From Chitinophagaceae bacterium (GTDB lineage: Bacteria > Bacteroidota > Bacteroidia > Chitinophagales > Chitinophagaceae), in assembly GCA_024643625.1 (NCBI GenBank), contig JAHEMO010000007.1, forward strand, positions 1 through 38,427: 38,427 nucleotides of DNA, read 5' to 3'. Positions 28,001 through 35,097 of the stretch are shown piece after piece. Under the pieces are notes generated by a model. That model was not told the DNA's origin, searched no databases, and saw only the letters and a list, made by a program, of their open reading frames with translations. Position numbers and translations under genes: made by a program. Each line of letters starts with the position of its first letter. Positions within the stretch are counted from its first letter, which is position 1.

Positions 28001-28105
28001 AATACACCCGGTACACGTGGTGTTGGTTCATTCGGTATTGATTTTGGTACCCTGCCCAACCCGCTGGGTTTCAACTTTGGTGTTGCTGTAGGATTTAAAA
28101 ACTAA
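25019..28105 (+). CDS. SusC/RagA-family TonB-linked outer-membrane transporter
   Basis: 1028 residues. The signal peptide is about 1-22 (ending AIAQQ). Residues about 27-105 form the CarboxypepD_reg-like domain (GKVVDARSNDPLVGVTVTN), followed by the VVVTSFG TonB-box region, then the plug (about 125-235, with LQGRVAGATVNSTSGAPGAS, RGFNSLSGNNSPLFIIDGLP, DIESVTILKGPEAAALYG), and the rest is the 22-strand barrel ending FNFGVAVGFKN. It imports a ligand captured by the SusD partner, powered by TonB/ExbBD. The substrate is unknown: no glycoside hydrolase, peptidase or sulfatase lies nearby. It is nine bases from the susD-like start. A FecI/FecR pair, common upstream of such genes, is absent. Confidence 0.97.
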   Translation: MKKLMSLLTLCMVASLFTVAIAQQQKATGKVVDARSNDPLVGVTVTNQKTKKATTTDASGNFSLDAAVGDMLDVTYVGFIKRSFRVPESGSLGQISLLVNEGSELDEVVVTSFGIERQKRGLGASTQSVDGKEIAQTQRENFINSLQGRVAGATVNSTSGAPGASSQIVLRGFNSLSGNNSPLFIIDGLPVNNSTFEQRFLASDKPNRDDDYSNRGIDINPDDIESVTILKGPEAAALYGIDAGSGAIVITTRKGKAGKMKVSYDNNFRLETLRKYPEIQNEFSNGINGTFDSTTRSRFGPRWPEGTKLYNNVENFFNTGFSQKHNLNLQGGKNGFVYRANITWQDQLGIIPETRYTRFIPRLTLEKAFSKKFKVSSTLTYTHSKNDKAFRGAGGFLNNLLLWPSWDDVTNWLDENGNRRKVVEDDNFREVDNPFWDVNRNKNQDILDRYIINVSAVYDPTNWLNITARGGIDAFNQGGEYMYSPQSNAYLTTSGFAEKYDIFYRGLSGNVIATGKWKFGKLGTTVRVGSAIDDFRTESWSENAEDIGDFFGFELSTKPEKRLNSRDRGRDTLTQRRLVGVFGEVGLSWENWFYLTLTGRNDLSSTLPEESRSFFYPSISGSFVFSELLAPKSTVFSFGKLRASFAQAAKDIPPYVNQSVYTAQLTSGQGFAYGFRNNSPLIVPERQNTYEIGTELKFFRNRLSFDVTYYNTSNIGQIVTDYRGSYGTGFILNTGNIADTKNQGVEAMINFTAVQTKDFRWDTRLNFARSWNEVTKLPPTVTEFYNSDSWIGNYRNGLLLNGPTTGITGATYLRNNTGDILIDPTTGLPQVDGTYRLIGDRLPTFTTGIVNTLQYKQWSLSFLLDVRVGGDILNGNELYWTTVGLSKRTLDRETPRVISGVLADGLQNTANPTRNTIALNPYFYNDIYTSRALADDYMERGVNWLWCRDITLRYGVPADKLRNSKVFSSLSAFITCTDLFVLTNYSGFNPNGNGNTPGTRGVGSFGIDFGTLPNPLGFNFGVAVGFKN

Positions 28106-28114
28106 TTCAATCGC

Positions 28115-29674
28115 ATGACAATTATGAAAAAGCAATTCTTATACATACTAGCAGGTGCCACATTAATTTTGGGTGCCTGTAACAAATGGGTAGACGATGT
28201 TTACCGTAATCCCAATGCACCGGTAGTAGTAGAACCGGAAGTGGTATTACCCAGTATCCATGGTAATCTGGCCAGGGGCATACATTTCGACAGTCGTATT
28301 GTAGGCAATCTTGCGCAGCATTGGGCTCGCACAGTGGCCGCCGACTTGCGTGATACGCACGGCTACATAGCCGGTAATGACTTTGGTGGCGAAAAATGGC
28401 GCATCCATTATTGGAATCTCGGCCATAATCTATTAAACGTTATTAAACAAACACGGACAGACAAGCCGGAGTTTGCCGGTGTATCCTATGCCTTATTTGC
28501 CTTCAGTTGGCTCCAACTAGCCGATCATCATGGACCGGTTATTTTAAAGCAGGCATTTGAAACAGACAGACTTTCATTCGATTATGATGAGCAGCAGGAA
28601 GTGTATCAATATGTATTGCAGCAATGTGATAGTGCTGAACTATACCTGAAGCGTGCAATGGCCGATGGTGGGGCTCAGCAGCGTCTGGCTGAAGCTGACC
28701 GGTATTTTTACAATGGTAATATTGATAATTATCTCAGGTTTACCTATGGCGTAAAGGCACTTGCCTACCATCGCTATTGGAATAAGGCCGACTATAAGGC
28801 AGACAGCGTAATCAAATACGTGAATCAATCCTTTACTTCTGCTGCGCAAGACGCATTCATAAAATATGATCAGAATCCGTTGATTAGTGATCAGCGAAAC
28901 TTTTTTGGACCGGTTCGTAATAATATGGGCGCTTACAGACCCACGCAGTACGCTATTGATTTGTTTAAAGGGGTGCCTTTTAATAACGCAACCGATCCGA
29001 GACTGGCATACATATTTCCTACAGCTACCGATGGGCAGTATCGTGGCATAGTACCTGGCTTGGGTTTTGGAACACAAACTACCAATCAGCGACCACTTAG
29101 CTTTTGGGGCATTAACTCTACTGGTACAACAACAGGTGGATCAGATGCAACAGCAAGAACATACTTCCTTAACAGCGGACCATTTCCCATCCTTACCTAC
29201 ACCTGGCTGCAATTTGTAAAAGCTGAAGCGGCATTTAAGAAAGGAGACCGCGCAACAGCGCTCACTGCTTACAAAGCAGGTATTGGAGGGCACTTCGAAC
29301 ACCTGAAAAGGTTGACTGGTTATGTTGATTTTACCAATGCCCAGCGGGATGCTTATCTCAATAATCCTGCCGTAGTGCCTACAACGGTGGATGGCCTGAC
29401 CCGCAGCATGATATTGCTGCAAAAGTTTATGGCGCTTTGGGGTTATGGTTTTGATGAAACATGGGTAGATCTGCGCAAAGACAAATACAGCAGTGCGGTG
29501 TTTACCGGATTTAAATTGCCTGATGTTTTGTTTGCCGATAATAATGGCAAGCCCGCTTACCGCTTCCGTCCAAGATACAACAGCGAGTACTTGTGGAACG
29601 CAGAAGCACTGCAAAAGGTAGGTGGCTTTGATGCCGATTATCATACGAAGGAAGTTTGGTTTGTTAACCCCTGA
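28115..29674 (+). CDS. SusD/RagB-like nutrient-binding lipoprotein (SusD-like_2 type)
   Basis: 519 residues; a start at 28124 (MKKQFLYILAG) is equally possible. The signal peptide ends in LGAC (lipidated C19 or C22), so it is a surface lipoprotein. NPNAPVVVEPEVVLPSIHGNLARG matches the N-terminal helical start of the SusD-like_2 group, which is common in Bacteroidota uptake loci. TPR-like helices follow (ALFAFSWLQLADHHGPV, YQYVLQQCDSAELYLKRA) and a ligand region of aromatic residues. It forms a lid on the SusC channel. The C-terminal half includes QKFMALWGYGFDETWVDLRK, typical of the family. Ligand identity is unknown. Confidence 0.94.
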   Translation: MTIMKKQFLYILAGATLILGACNKWVDDVYRNPNAPVVVEPEVVLPSIHGNLARGIHFDSRIVGNLAQHWARTVAADLRDTHGYIAGNDFGGEKWRIHYWNLGHNLLNVIKQTRTDKPEFAGVSYALFAFSWLQLADHHGPVILKQAFETDRLSFDYDEQQEVYQYVLQQCDSAELYLKRAMADGGAQQRLAEADRYFYNGNIDNYLRFTYGVKALAYHRYWNKADYKADSVIKYVNQSFTSAAQDAFIKYDQNPLISDQRNFFGPVRNNMGAYRPTQYAIDLFKGVPFNNATDPRLAYIFPTATDGQYRGIVPGLGFGTQTTNQRPLSFWGINSTGTTTGGSDATARTYFLNSGPFPILTYTWLQFVKAEAAFKKGDRATALTAYKAGIGGHFEHLKRLTGYVDFTNAQRDAYLNNPAVVPTTVDGLTRSMILLQKFMALWGYGFDETWVDLRKDKYSSAVFTGFKLPDVLFADNNGKPAYRFRPRYNSEYLWNAEALQKVGGFDADYHTKEVWFVNP

Positions 29675-29701
29675 TTGTTTTACTATTTATAATTCGTTAT
29701 C

Positions 29702-30514
29702 ATGAAATTCATTCAAATATTTTCAACCGTTGCAGCTGGTGCTCTACTGCTTGGCGGTTGCGAAAAGAACCTGCTGCAGGATAACCGCGATTATTCGTTG
29801 TTTCCCGACAATGGAGCCGCTATGGTTAAGGTAATGCATGCGTACGCCAGCAAGCAGCCTTCACTAACTACTATCGGGCCTAATGTGTTTTTATATGCCA
29901 ACAATAACAAGCTTAACGGAAGTGCCTTGACGTACGCCATCAGCCAGGGTACATGGCCCGCCCCAAGTACAAGCACTACTAATGCACGTACTCTTTATGC
30001 TAATGTAGAACCCGGCAGTGTGCCATTTTTGGGGATAATGGCACGCACTACACCTGTTGCTGGCGACACAGTTTTTAAAAGCACATTGAATCTTGCAGCA
30101 GGAAGCTATTACACTGCGGTGCTTAGCGATTCGCTGCCGAACCCGTCAGTAACCTTGCTCGAGGATAAGTTTCTGCCCATTTCGGTAGGCACATACAAAA
30201 TCAGGTTGGCCAATTTTGCAGCCTGGCCTAACGATGTTTATGATCTTTATAGCTTGCGCGAACGCAAGGTGATTGCTGCTGGTATCGGCTACAAAAAGGC
30301 GAGTGATTTTATTGAATTGCCGGTGCCTGCTTTAAGCGATACGCTATCTATTATCAAGCGTTCGGGAAATTCAAATTTGCCTGATACGGTAGGTAAGATT
30401 AATACGTTTGCCGGGGTATCCCAAAGGGCATATACTATTTTAAGTCGTGGTAAAACGACAACCACTTCAACTACATTTCAGAGCTTTTCTGTTTCGTTCA
30501 TTACCCAATGGTAA
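29702..30514 (+). CDS. DUF4397-domain lipoprotein, third member of SusCD unit
   Basis: 270 residues. The lipobox is LLGGC with C20, so it is probably anchored in the outer membrane. Two short immunoglobulin-like or beta-rich halves follow, with AAMVKVMHAYASKQPS and NVFLYANNNKLNG in the first and KIRLANFAAWPNDVYDLYS in the second, the pattern of DUF4397 proteins found after SusC/D pairs. The function is unknown; as a surface lipoprotein it may help bind the ligand. It lies 27 bases after the susD-like stop and is followed by a terminator, so it ends the operon. The DUF4397 call is from pattern only. Confidence 0.78.
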   Translation: MKFIQIFSTVAAGALLLGGCEKNLLQDNRDYSLFPDNGAAMVKVMHAYASKQPSLTTIGPNVFLYANNNKLNGSALTYAISQGTWPAPSTSTTNARTLYANVEPGSVPFLGIMARTTPVAGDTVFKSTLNLAAGSYYTAVLSDSLPNPSVTLLEDKFLPISVGTYKIRLANFAAWPNDVYDLYSLRERKVIAAGIGYKKASDFIELPVPALSDTLSIIKRSGNSNLPDTVGKINTFAGVSQRAYTILSRGKTTTTSTTFQSFSVSFITQW

Positions 30515-30550
30515 CCGTCAGATAGTTATATAGTAGTTTTGATTTAAAGA

Positions 30551-30587
30551 AAAAGCTGCCTTCTTCGTGAAGGTGGCTTTTGTTTTT
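30551..30587 (+). terminator. Rho-independent terminator of the SusCD unit
   Basis: AAAAGCTGCCTTC (30551-30563) pairs with GAAGGTGGCTTTT (30569-30581) with two G-U wobbles and a five-base loop, followed by GTTTTTT. It lies 36 bases after the DUF4397 gene stop and 19 bases before the trmH start. Confidence 0.87.
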
Positions 30588-30605
30588 TAGGCTATTTTGG
30601 CAGCC

Positions 30606-31217
30606 ATGACGCCATCACGGGAAGCCCGAATACAATATGCGCTCAGCCGCCGCCAACCTGATATTACAGTGGTGTTGGAAAATGTGATGGATCCGCACAA
30701 TATTGCTGCTGTGCTTCGCTCTGCCGATGCTGTTGGGGTTGCAGAAATCTATGTGCTCAACACCGGGCAACCCCCGCGCAAAACCTGGGCCGATCGCAGT
30801 GCACGCAGTGCTGATAAATGGATCATTATTCATGAGTTTACTTCCTGTGAAGAATGCGTGCTTGCGGTAAGGAAAAAATACAATCGGTTATTGGCTGCCC
30901 ATGTAGGCGACGGTAGCCACTCGCTTTACGAGCTTGATTTATGCGCACCTGTTGCGCTGGTATTTGGCAACGAGCGGCACGGCCTTACCCCCGAAATGCT
31001 TGCCGCTTGTAATGGTAGTTTTGTAATTCCGCAGGTAGGCATGGTTTTGTCGCTCAATATTTCTGTGGCCTGTGCTATATGCCTGTACGAAGCCTACCGG
31101 CAACGTCTTTCCCATCATTTTTATGATGCACCACGCCTTTCAGATGATGAATGTAGACAACTCTATAGCCAATGGAGTCAGCCTTGGCTGGCTAGACAAG
31201 GAAAGGATAACAAGTGA
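30606..31217 (+). CDS. trmH: tRNA (guanosine-2'-O-)-methyltransferase TrmH (SpoU family)
   Basis: 203 residues, near the size of TrmH. SPOUT-fold motifs are MDPHNIAAVLRSADAVG (28-44, motif 1 with N32 and R38), FGNERHGLTPEML (120-132, motif 2) and IPQVGMVLSLNISVACAICL (141-160, motif 3, knot). The N-terminal SRRQPDITVVLENV and C-terminal SDDECRQLYSQW match E. coli TrmH, which methylates G18 in the D-loop of tRNA. The ATG at 30606 was preferred to an overlapping TTG at 30597, which is beside the preceding terminator. It stands alone; the next gene is 42 bases downstream. Confidence 0.9.
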   Translation: MTPSREARIQYALSRRQPDITVVLENVMDPHNIAAVLRSADAVGVAEIYVLNTGQPPRKTWADRSARSADKWIIIHEFTSCEECVLAVRKKYNRLLAAHVGDGSHSLYELDLCAPVALVFGNERHGLTPEMLAACNGSFVIPQVGMVLSLNISVACAICLYEAYRQRLSHHFYDAPRLSDDECRQLYSQWSQPWLARQGKDNK

Positions 31218-31259
31218 TTGGGACTAAGAATGCATCGCCGTCACGAAATTTGAAACAAC

Positions 31260-31775
31260 ATGGCTAAATCATCATTATTTAATCGGCTGTTGCCAGCACT
31301 TTTTTGCAGCGTTTTGTTGGTAAACGTTGGCAGCGCCCAAACCATTCCGGTGGTAAACATTGCGCAGTTACAGGATAGTATTGCTCAGGCTAAGGGAATC
31401 ACCATCATCAATTTCTGGAGCACCTGGTGTAAGCCTTGTATCGATGAGGTACCTGAATTTTTAAAAGTGGCTAGGCAGTTCGAAACCCAAAATGTGCATT
31501 TAAAACTGGTGAGTCTTGATACAAAGAAGCTTTACCAATCGGGCGATTTAGCGAAATGGCTGGCTAAAAAGAACTGGGACGTACAGGTATGGTGGCTCAA
31601 TGAAACGAATGCGGATGTGTATTGTCCGGCAGTTGATGCAGCATGGGGCGGCGTTATTCCTGCCACACTTATCATCCGGCCCGAAACCGGCTATAGGTTG
31701 TTTGTAGAAGAAAGCATGAATGAGCAAGAACTGCGTGCTCAAATTGTAAAAGCACTTACCTCATCAAAACAATAG
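31260..31775 (+). CDS. TlpA-like thioredoxin-fold protein
   Basis: 171 residues with an N-terminal signal sequence (MAKSSLFNRLLPALF to GSAQ, about 1-27), so it is periplasmic. The redox centre is WCKPC (C57 and C60) in NFWSTWCKPCIDEVPEF, typical of TlpA/ResA proteins that reduce disulfides in exported proteins or cytochrome c apoproteins. The later VIPATLIIRPETGYR holds the cis-proline position. It converges with the other thioredoxin-fold gene. No cytochrome maturation genes are nearby, so a precise target cannot be stated. Confidence 0.85.
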   Translation: MAKSSLFNRLLPALFCSVLLVNVGSAQTIPVVNIAQLQDSIAQAKGITIINFWSTWCKPCIDEVPEFLKVARQFETQNVHLKLVSLDTKKLYQSGDLAKWLAKKNWDVQVWWLNETNADVYCPAVDAAWGGVIPATLIIRPETGYRLFVEESMNEQELRAQIVKALTSSKQ

Positions 31776-31802
31776 CCCCTTCATGAACTATAGGCTATAA
31801 AA

Positions 31803-31833
31803 AAGCCACGGAGCTAGTCTTGATCCGTGGCTT
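31803..31833 (-). terminator. Terminator between convergent thioredoxin-fold genes
   Basis: AAGCCACGGA (31803-31812) pairs with TCCGTGGCTT (31824-31833), a ten-base stem with an 11-base loop. Read on the minus strand it is followed by TTTTTTATAG, fitting termination of the gene at 32461-31853. On the plus strand the tail is weaker (GTAATTTG), so one-sided function is favoured. Confidence 0.78.
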
Positions 31834-31852
31834 GTAATTTGATGGTAAACTA

Positions 31853-32461
31853 TCAGCTTTTTTTCACCCGCTTAATGGCACAACCAACGGAGCGGCTTGT
31901 ATTAACACTTATATCTTTTCCTGCATTCATTTCATTGATGGCAAATTTCAAATGCTCACGCTTTACTGAAGAGGCATCGCTTGGACTATCATCAATGGCA
32001 CCGTGGTAAACCAGCGTGCCTGCAGTATTAAACAAATAGCATTCCGGTGTACGGGTAGCACCAAAAGCATCGGCCAGTTGGTGGTTATTATCTACGGCAT
32101 ACGGCCATGTATAGCCTTGTTCTTTGGCGTAATCTTTCATGGCATCAAAGCTGTCTTCACTTGTTCGGTAGGCTTCATTGCTGTTAACTACAACTACACC
32201 AAGGCCCTGGCTTTTGGCGTAAGCCATGATTTGGTTGGTACGATCCTGATTTTTTATAACATAGGGGCAAGTATTGCAGCTAAACATTACCAACAAGCCT
32301 TTTTCCGTCATGAGACCAGCCAGCGATACCTGTTGGTTGTCAACAGTTTTCATCGTATAGCTCTTCATAGGTAGCGCATCGCCAATGGCCAGGCTGCCAT
32401 CGGCCACAAATGCCATGGTTATTATTGCCATGACGGCCAGGGGAAATAGTAGTTTTTTCAT
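31853..32461 (-). CDS. Exported thioredoxin-family (redoxin) protein
   Basis: 202 residues. A signal peptide (MKKLLFPLAVMAIITMAFVA, about 1-25) precedes a peroxiredoxin/redoxin-type fold with CxxC at C62-C65 in FSCNTCPYV. TRTPECYLF near residue 137 carries the cis-proline and a third cysteine. Another conserved C is in SVGCAIKRVKK at the C-terminus, as in the Bacteroidota CNxCP...VGCAIKW group. A role in periplasmic thiol redox or protection is likely, exact substrate unknown. It is a single-gene unit between its terminator and the BrkB gene. Upstream at 32492-32499 the minus strand reads TACATTTA, a near -7 box. Confidence 0.8.
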   Translation of the reverse strand: MKKLLFPLAVMAIITMAFVADGSLAIGDALPMKSYTMKTVDNQQVSLAGLMTEKGLLVMFSCNTCPYVIKNQDRTNQIMAYAKSQGLGVVVVNSNEAYRTSEDSFDAMKDYAKEQGYTWPYAVDNNHQLADAFGATRTPECYLFNTAGTLVYHGAIDDSPSDASSVKREHLKFAINEMNAGKDISVNTSRSVGCAIKRVKKS

Positions 32462-32541
32462 GATTTCTGCTTTTGAAAATTTAAAGGATGATAAATGTAG
32501 ATTGCCTTCAAAGGCATTGGTTGTTTTGTATTGTTAAAGTA

Positions 32542-33519
32542 TCAAACTTCATCCTCCAGGTCAAACGTCATACTCAGTTGCTTTTGTCTTATTTCACTTT
32601 GCTGCTTGATACTGGTAATGCTTACGTTTATCTCAAACCCAATAATAAGGATGAGCGCATTGATATAAATGAGGTTAAGCAGTATGAGTACAGCACCAAG
32701 TGAGCCGTACACTTTGTTATAGCTTGCAAAGTTATCTACCCAAATAGAAAATATCCAGGTGGTTAATATCACAAGTGTTGTAGTAACTACTGTGCCGGGT
32801 GACGACAATTTCCATTTGGTAAGCGTAGCGGGTGCATAGCGGTAGATGAACGCAATGGTAAAATAGGTGAGGGCAAAAATGATAATCCAACGCAACACAT
32901 CAATATATCCGCCATAGTTTACAAAGTCCCAATTCAACTTTCGCATAACAAACTCGCGGATAGAGCCTTGTGTAATGAGCACCAACCCCGATGCAAAAAT
33001 TAGCAGGAATAGCAGCATGGTCAGTTTGATAGCCGTCCATCGCTTGGCTAAAAAATGATCGTGACGGTCTTCAAAATAACTTTTATCGAAAGTATCCATA
33101 ATGCCCAGCATGGCATTGCTGCTAAAAAACAGGGCAAATAGAAAGCTCACGGAAATTAATCTTGTTCGGCCCGGTTCAAAAAAGTCGTTGATGATGGAGG
33201 CTACCAGATTATAAGCACTATCATCAGAAATTACTTTGCTTAAAGTAATGAGCAGTTCGGTTCTAAAGGCCTCCGCATTGGGCAGGTAGGGGATAAGCGT
33301 GGCTACAAAAATGGTTCCGGCAGGTAGTGCCATTATGATGTTGAAAGAAATGGCAGCAGCACGGTCACTCAATCCAATATCGCGTAGTTGTTTAATAAAG
33401 AAAGCACCAACATCGTAAACCGGCAATCCCTGTAATCCCGGCAAGGATGCATGACGGGTCCAAAAAAGGAACTTGCGATACCATTTTTTCTTCCTTAAAA
33501 AACTGGTTACTCGGTTCAT
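32542..33519 (-). CDS. YihY/BrkB-family inner-membrane protein
   Basis: 325 residues with about six hydrophobic segments. Family features include ISFNIIMALPAGTIFVATLIPYLP (about 42-65), FFSSNAMLGIMDTFDKSY (about 132-149), and WTAIKLTMLLFLLIFASG. YihY proteins were once called RNase BN or BrkB; their function is unsettled. The start ATG overlaps the mltG stop as ATGA (33519-33516), so the two genes are coupled. The C-terminus is cytoplasmic and charged (SEIRQKQLSMTFDLEDEV). Not a ribonuclease in my reading; it is a membrane protein. Confidence 0.88.
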   Translation of the reverse strand: MNRVTSFLRKKKWYRKFLFWTRHASLPGLQGLPVYDVGAFFIKQLRDIGLSDRAAAISFNIIMALPAGTIFVATLIPYLPNAEAFRTELLITLSKVISDDSAYNLVASIINDFFEPGRTRLISVSFLFALFFSSNAMLGIMDTFDKSYFEDRHDHFLAKRWTAIKLTMLLFLLIFASGLVLITQGSIREFVMRKLNWDFVNYGGYIDVLRWIIIFALTYFTIAFIYRYAPATLTKWKLSSPGTVVTTTLVILTTWIFSIWVDNFASYNKVYGSLGAVLILLNLIYINALILIIGFEINVSITSIKQQSEIRQKQLSMTFDLEDEV

Positions 33520-34592
33520 GGATTGTTTGGCCGTTTCAGGCTGTCTTCTTTTAGTTTTTCTTTTGCCGCCTTACGCAGTAGCCAGGCATTCAGGCTATCC
33601 TGATACTCCCTGGCTGCCCGGGAATGGTCGCGCAGATTAGAAGAAAAAACGGAGTAGCCGGAAAAGTCGGCTTTAGCCACAAAATACAAATAATCTGTGG
33701 CAGGTGCATGTAAAACCGAATCAATGGTAGCCGGTTGGGCGGTGCAAATGGGGCCCGGCGGCAATCCTCTGTTGATATAGGTATTGTATGGTGACGGCGT
33801 TTTTAAATGAGAATAGACTACGCGATTACTGGTAAAATCTCTCCGGGCGTACCGCACTGTGGGGTCAGCTTGTAGGGGCATTCCTTTTCTTAAGCGGTTC
33901 AGATAAACCGAGGCAATAAGAGGTTTGTCGGCAGCCTTATTGGTTTCTTCATCTACAATGCTGGCCACGGTATAAACAGCATGCGCATTTAATCCAAGGG
34001 AATCGAGCAGTGCCTGCCTGTTGTTACTTTGCCACCAACTATCACTTTCGTCCTTCAGCTTTTTTAAAACGGTAGCCATGCTGCTTGTCCAGTATATGTT
34101 GTAGGTGTTCGGAATAATATTGGACAGTACATGCAGGGTATCCAAATCAAAGGACTTCAGGCTATCGTTGCTGCTGATGAATTGCAGCACTTGATCCTTG
34201 CTATGCATGGTGCGTCGGGCTATTAGCGATGCAAGGTCCTCCGGCAGGCGTACCTTATTGATAACGAGCTTTTCTTCCGCCTGAATGCCCGAGGCTAACA
34301 ATTTCAACAGCGATACCGGATTGGAACCCTTTTCAACCTTATAACGTCCGGGTTTTACATGCTGATAATACTCCTGCTGCCGGGCCAGCCAGTCAAAACT
34401 ACCTTTTGTTTTTAGAATGCTGTCGTGCTGCAATTGCTGCAGGATATGTTCCCGGCTTGTACTGTCGGGGTGTATATAAAAATAGCGGTGATCGGATGTA
34501 AATGTGGTTACACTGCTGAAAAAGGTATACCAGGCCAAAATGGCAATACCAGCCAATAAAACAATCACAAGGCCAACTATACGCTTATTCAT
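33516..34592 (-). CDS. mltG: Endolytic murein transglycosylase MltG
   Basis: 358 residues. An N-terminal membrane anchor (about 7-25) leads to a periplasmic YceG domain. The catalytic region is VASIVDEETNKAADKP (209-224); E216 corresponds to the E. coli catalytic glutamate as I align it. Other landmarks are VYLNRLRKGMPLQADPTVRY (229-248), SPYNTYINRGLPPGPI (conserved glycan-site loop) and YLYFVAKADFSGYSVFSS near the C-terminus. It cleaves nascent glycan strands and sets chain length. It lies about 150 bases after secG and is coupled to the BrkB gene. Confidence 0.94.
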   Translation of the reverse strand: MNKRIVGLVIVLLAGIAILAWYTFFSSVTTFTSDHRYFYIHPDSTSREHILQQLQHDSILKTKGSFDWLARQQEYYQHVKPGRYKVEKGSNPVSLLKLLASGIQAEEKLVINKVRLPEDLASLIARRTMHSKDQVLQFISSNDSLKSFDLDTLHVLSNIIPNTYNIYWTSSMATVLKKLKDESDSWWQSNNRQALLDSLGLNAHAVYTVASIVDEETNKAADKPLIASVYLNRLRKGMPLQADPTVRYARRDFTSNRVVYSHLKTPSPYNTYINRGLPPGPICTAQPATIDSVLHAPATDYLYFVAKADFSGYSVFSSNLRDHSRAAREYQDSLNAWLLRKAAKEKLKEDSLKRPNNP

Positions 34593-34691
34593 ACTGCCTC
34601 AATATTAGTAAATAGCCGCTACAACTTATGTGCTCCGTTCACCCGGCAGGCCTCAAAAAATGCAATATTTTGTTGTAACGCCAATAAAAAA

Positions 34692-34712
34692 CCCGCAACC
34701 GAAAATTGCGGG
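34692..34712 (-). terminator. Rho-independent terminator after secG
   Basis: CCCGCAA (34692-34698) pairs with TTGCGGG (34706-34712). On the minus strand the hairpin is followed by TTTTTTATTGG. It lies about 33 bases after the secG stop and ends the miaB-to-secG unit. Confidence 0.87.
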
Positions 34713-34744
34713 ACTTGATGACGATTAGTAAATCTACCGAATGC

Positions 34745-35095
34745 TTAATTGCTATCGGTAGGCGCGGGTAGCGGCGCTGTATTGGCCGGAGCCGTAGTAG
34801 GCGCAGGTACGGTTTGCTGCGTAGGTGCACCACCGGTATTTACTTTGTCGAGCAATGTATCGCTGCCACCACTACCCATAAACAGGGTACTAAGCAGGCA
34901 AAGCACGCCAATAACAATAGCAAAAAGCCAGGTACCTTTTTCCAATACGTCGTTGGTTTGCTTTACGCCCATAAACTGATTGCCAAAACCTGCAACATTG
35001 CCGGTAAGGCCACCACCTTTCGGGTTTTGAATCAATACAATAATTCCCAGCAAGGCACTCGCCAACACTATCAATACAAAGAATAATAAAGTCAT
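34745..35095 (-). CDS. secG: Preprotein translocase subunit SecG
   Basis: 116 residues with two membrane helices (about 3-21 and 58-74) around the SecG signature VLIQNPKGGGLTG (20-32). The C-terminal tail (about 85-116) is rich in T, A and P and is longer than in E. coli, as is usual for the phylum. It is part of the SecYEG channel in the inner membrane. The start follows the TPR-like gene stop by two bases, so the genes are tightly linked. Confidence 0.94.
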   Translation of the reverse strand: MTLLFFVLIVLASALLGIIVLIQNPKGGGLTGNVAGFGNQFMGVKQTNDVLEKGTWLFAIVIGVLCLLSTLFMGSGGSDTLLDKVNTGGAPTQQTVPAPTTAPANTAPLPAPTDSN

Positions 35096-35097
35096 GA

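Noticed and set aside
33939-33954. Loss of the catalytic glutamate in MltG (D214 in SIVDEET)
   Set aside because: By my alignment the E. coli catalytic residue matches E216, which is present; D214 aligns with a nearby non-catalytic glutamate.
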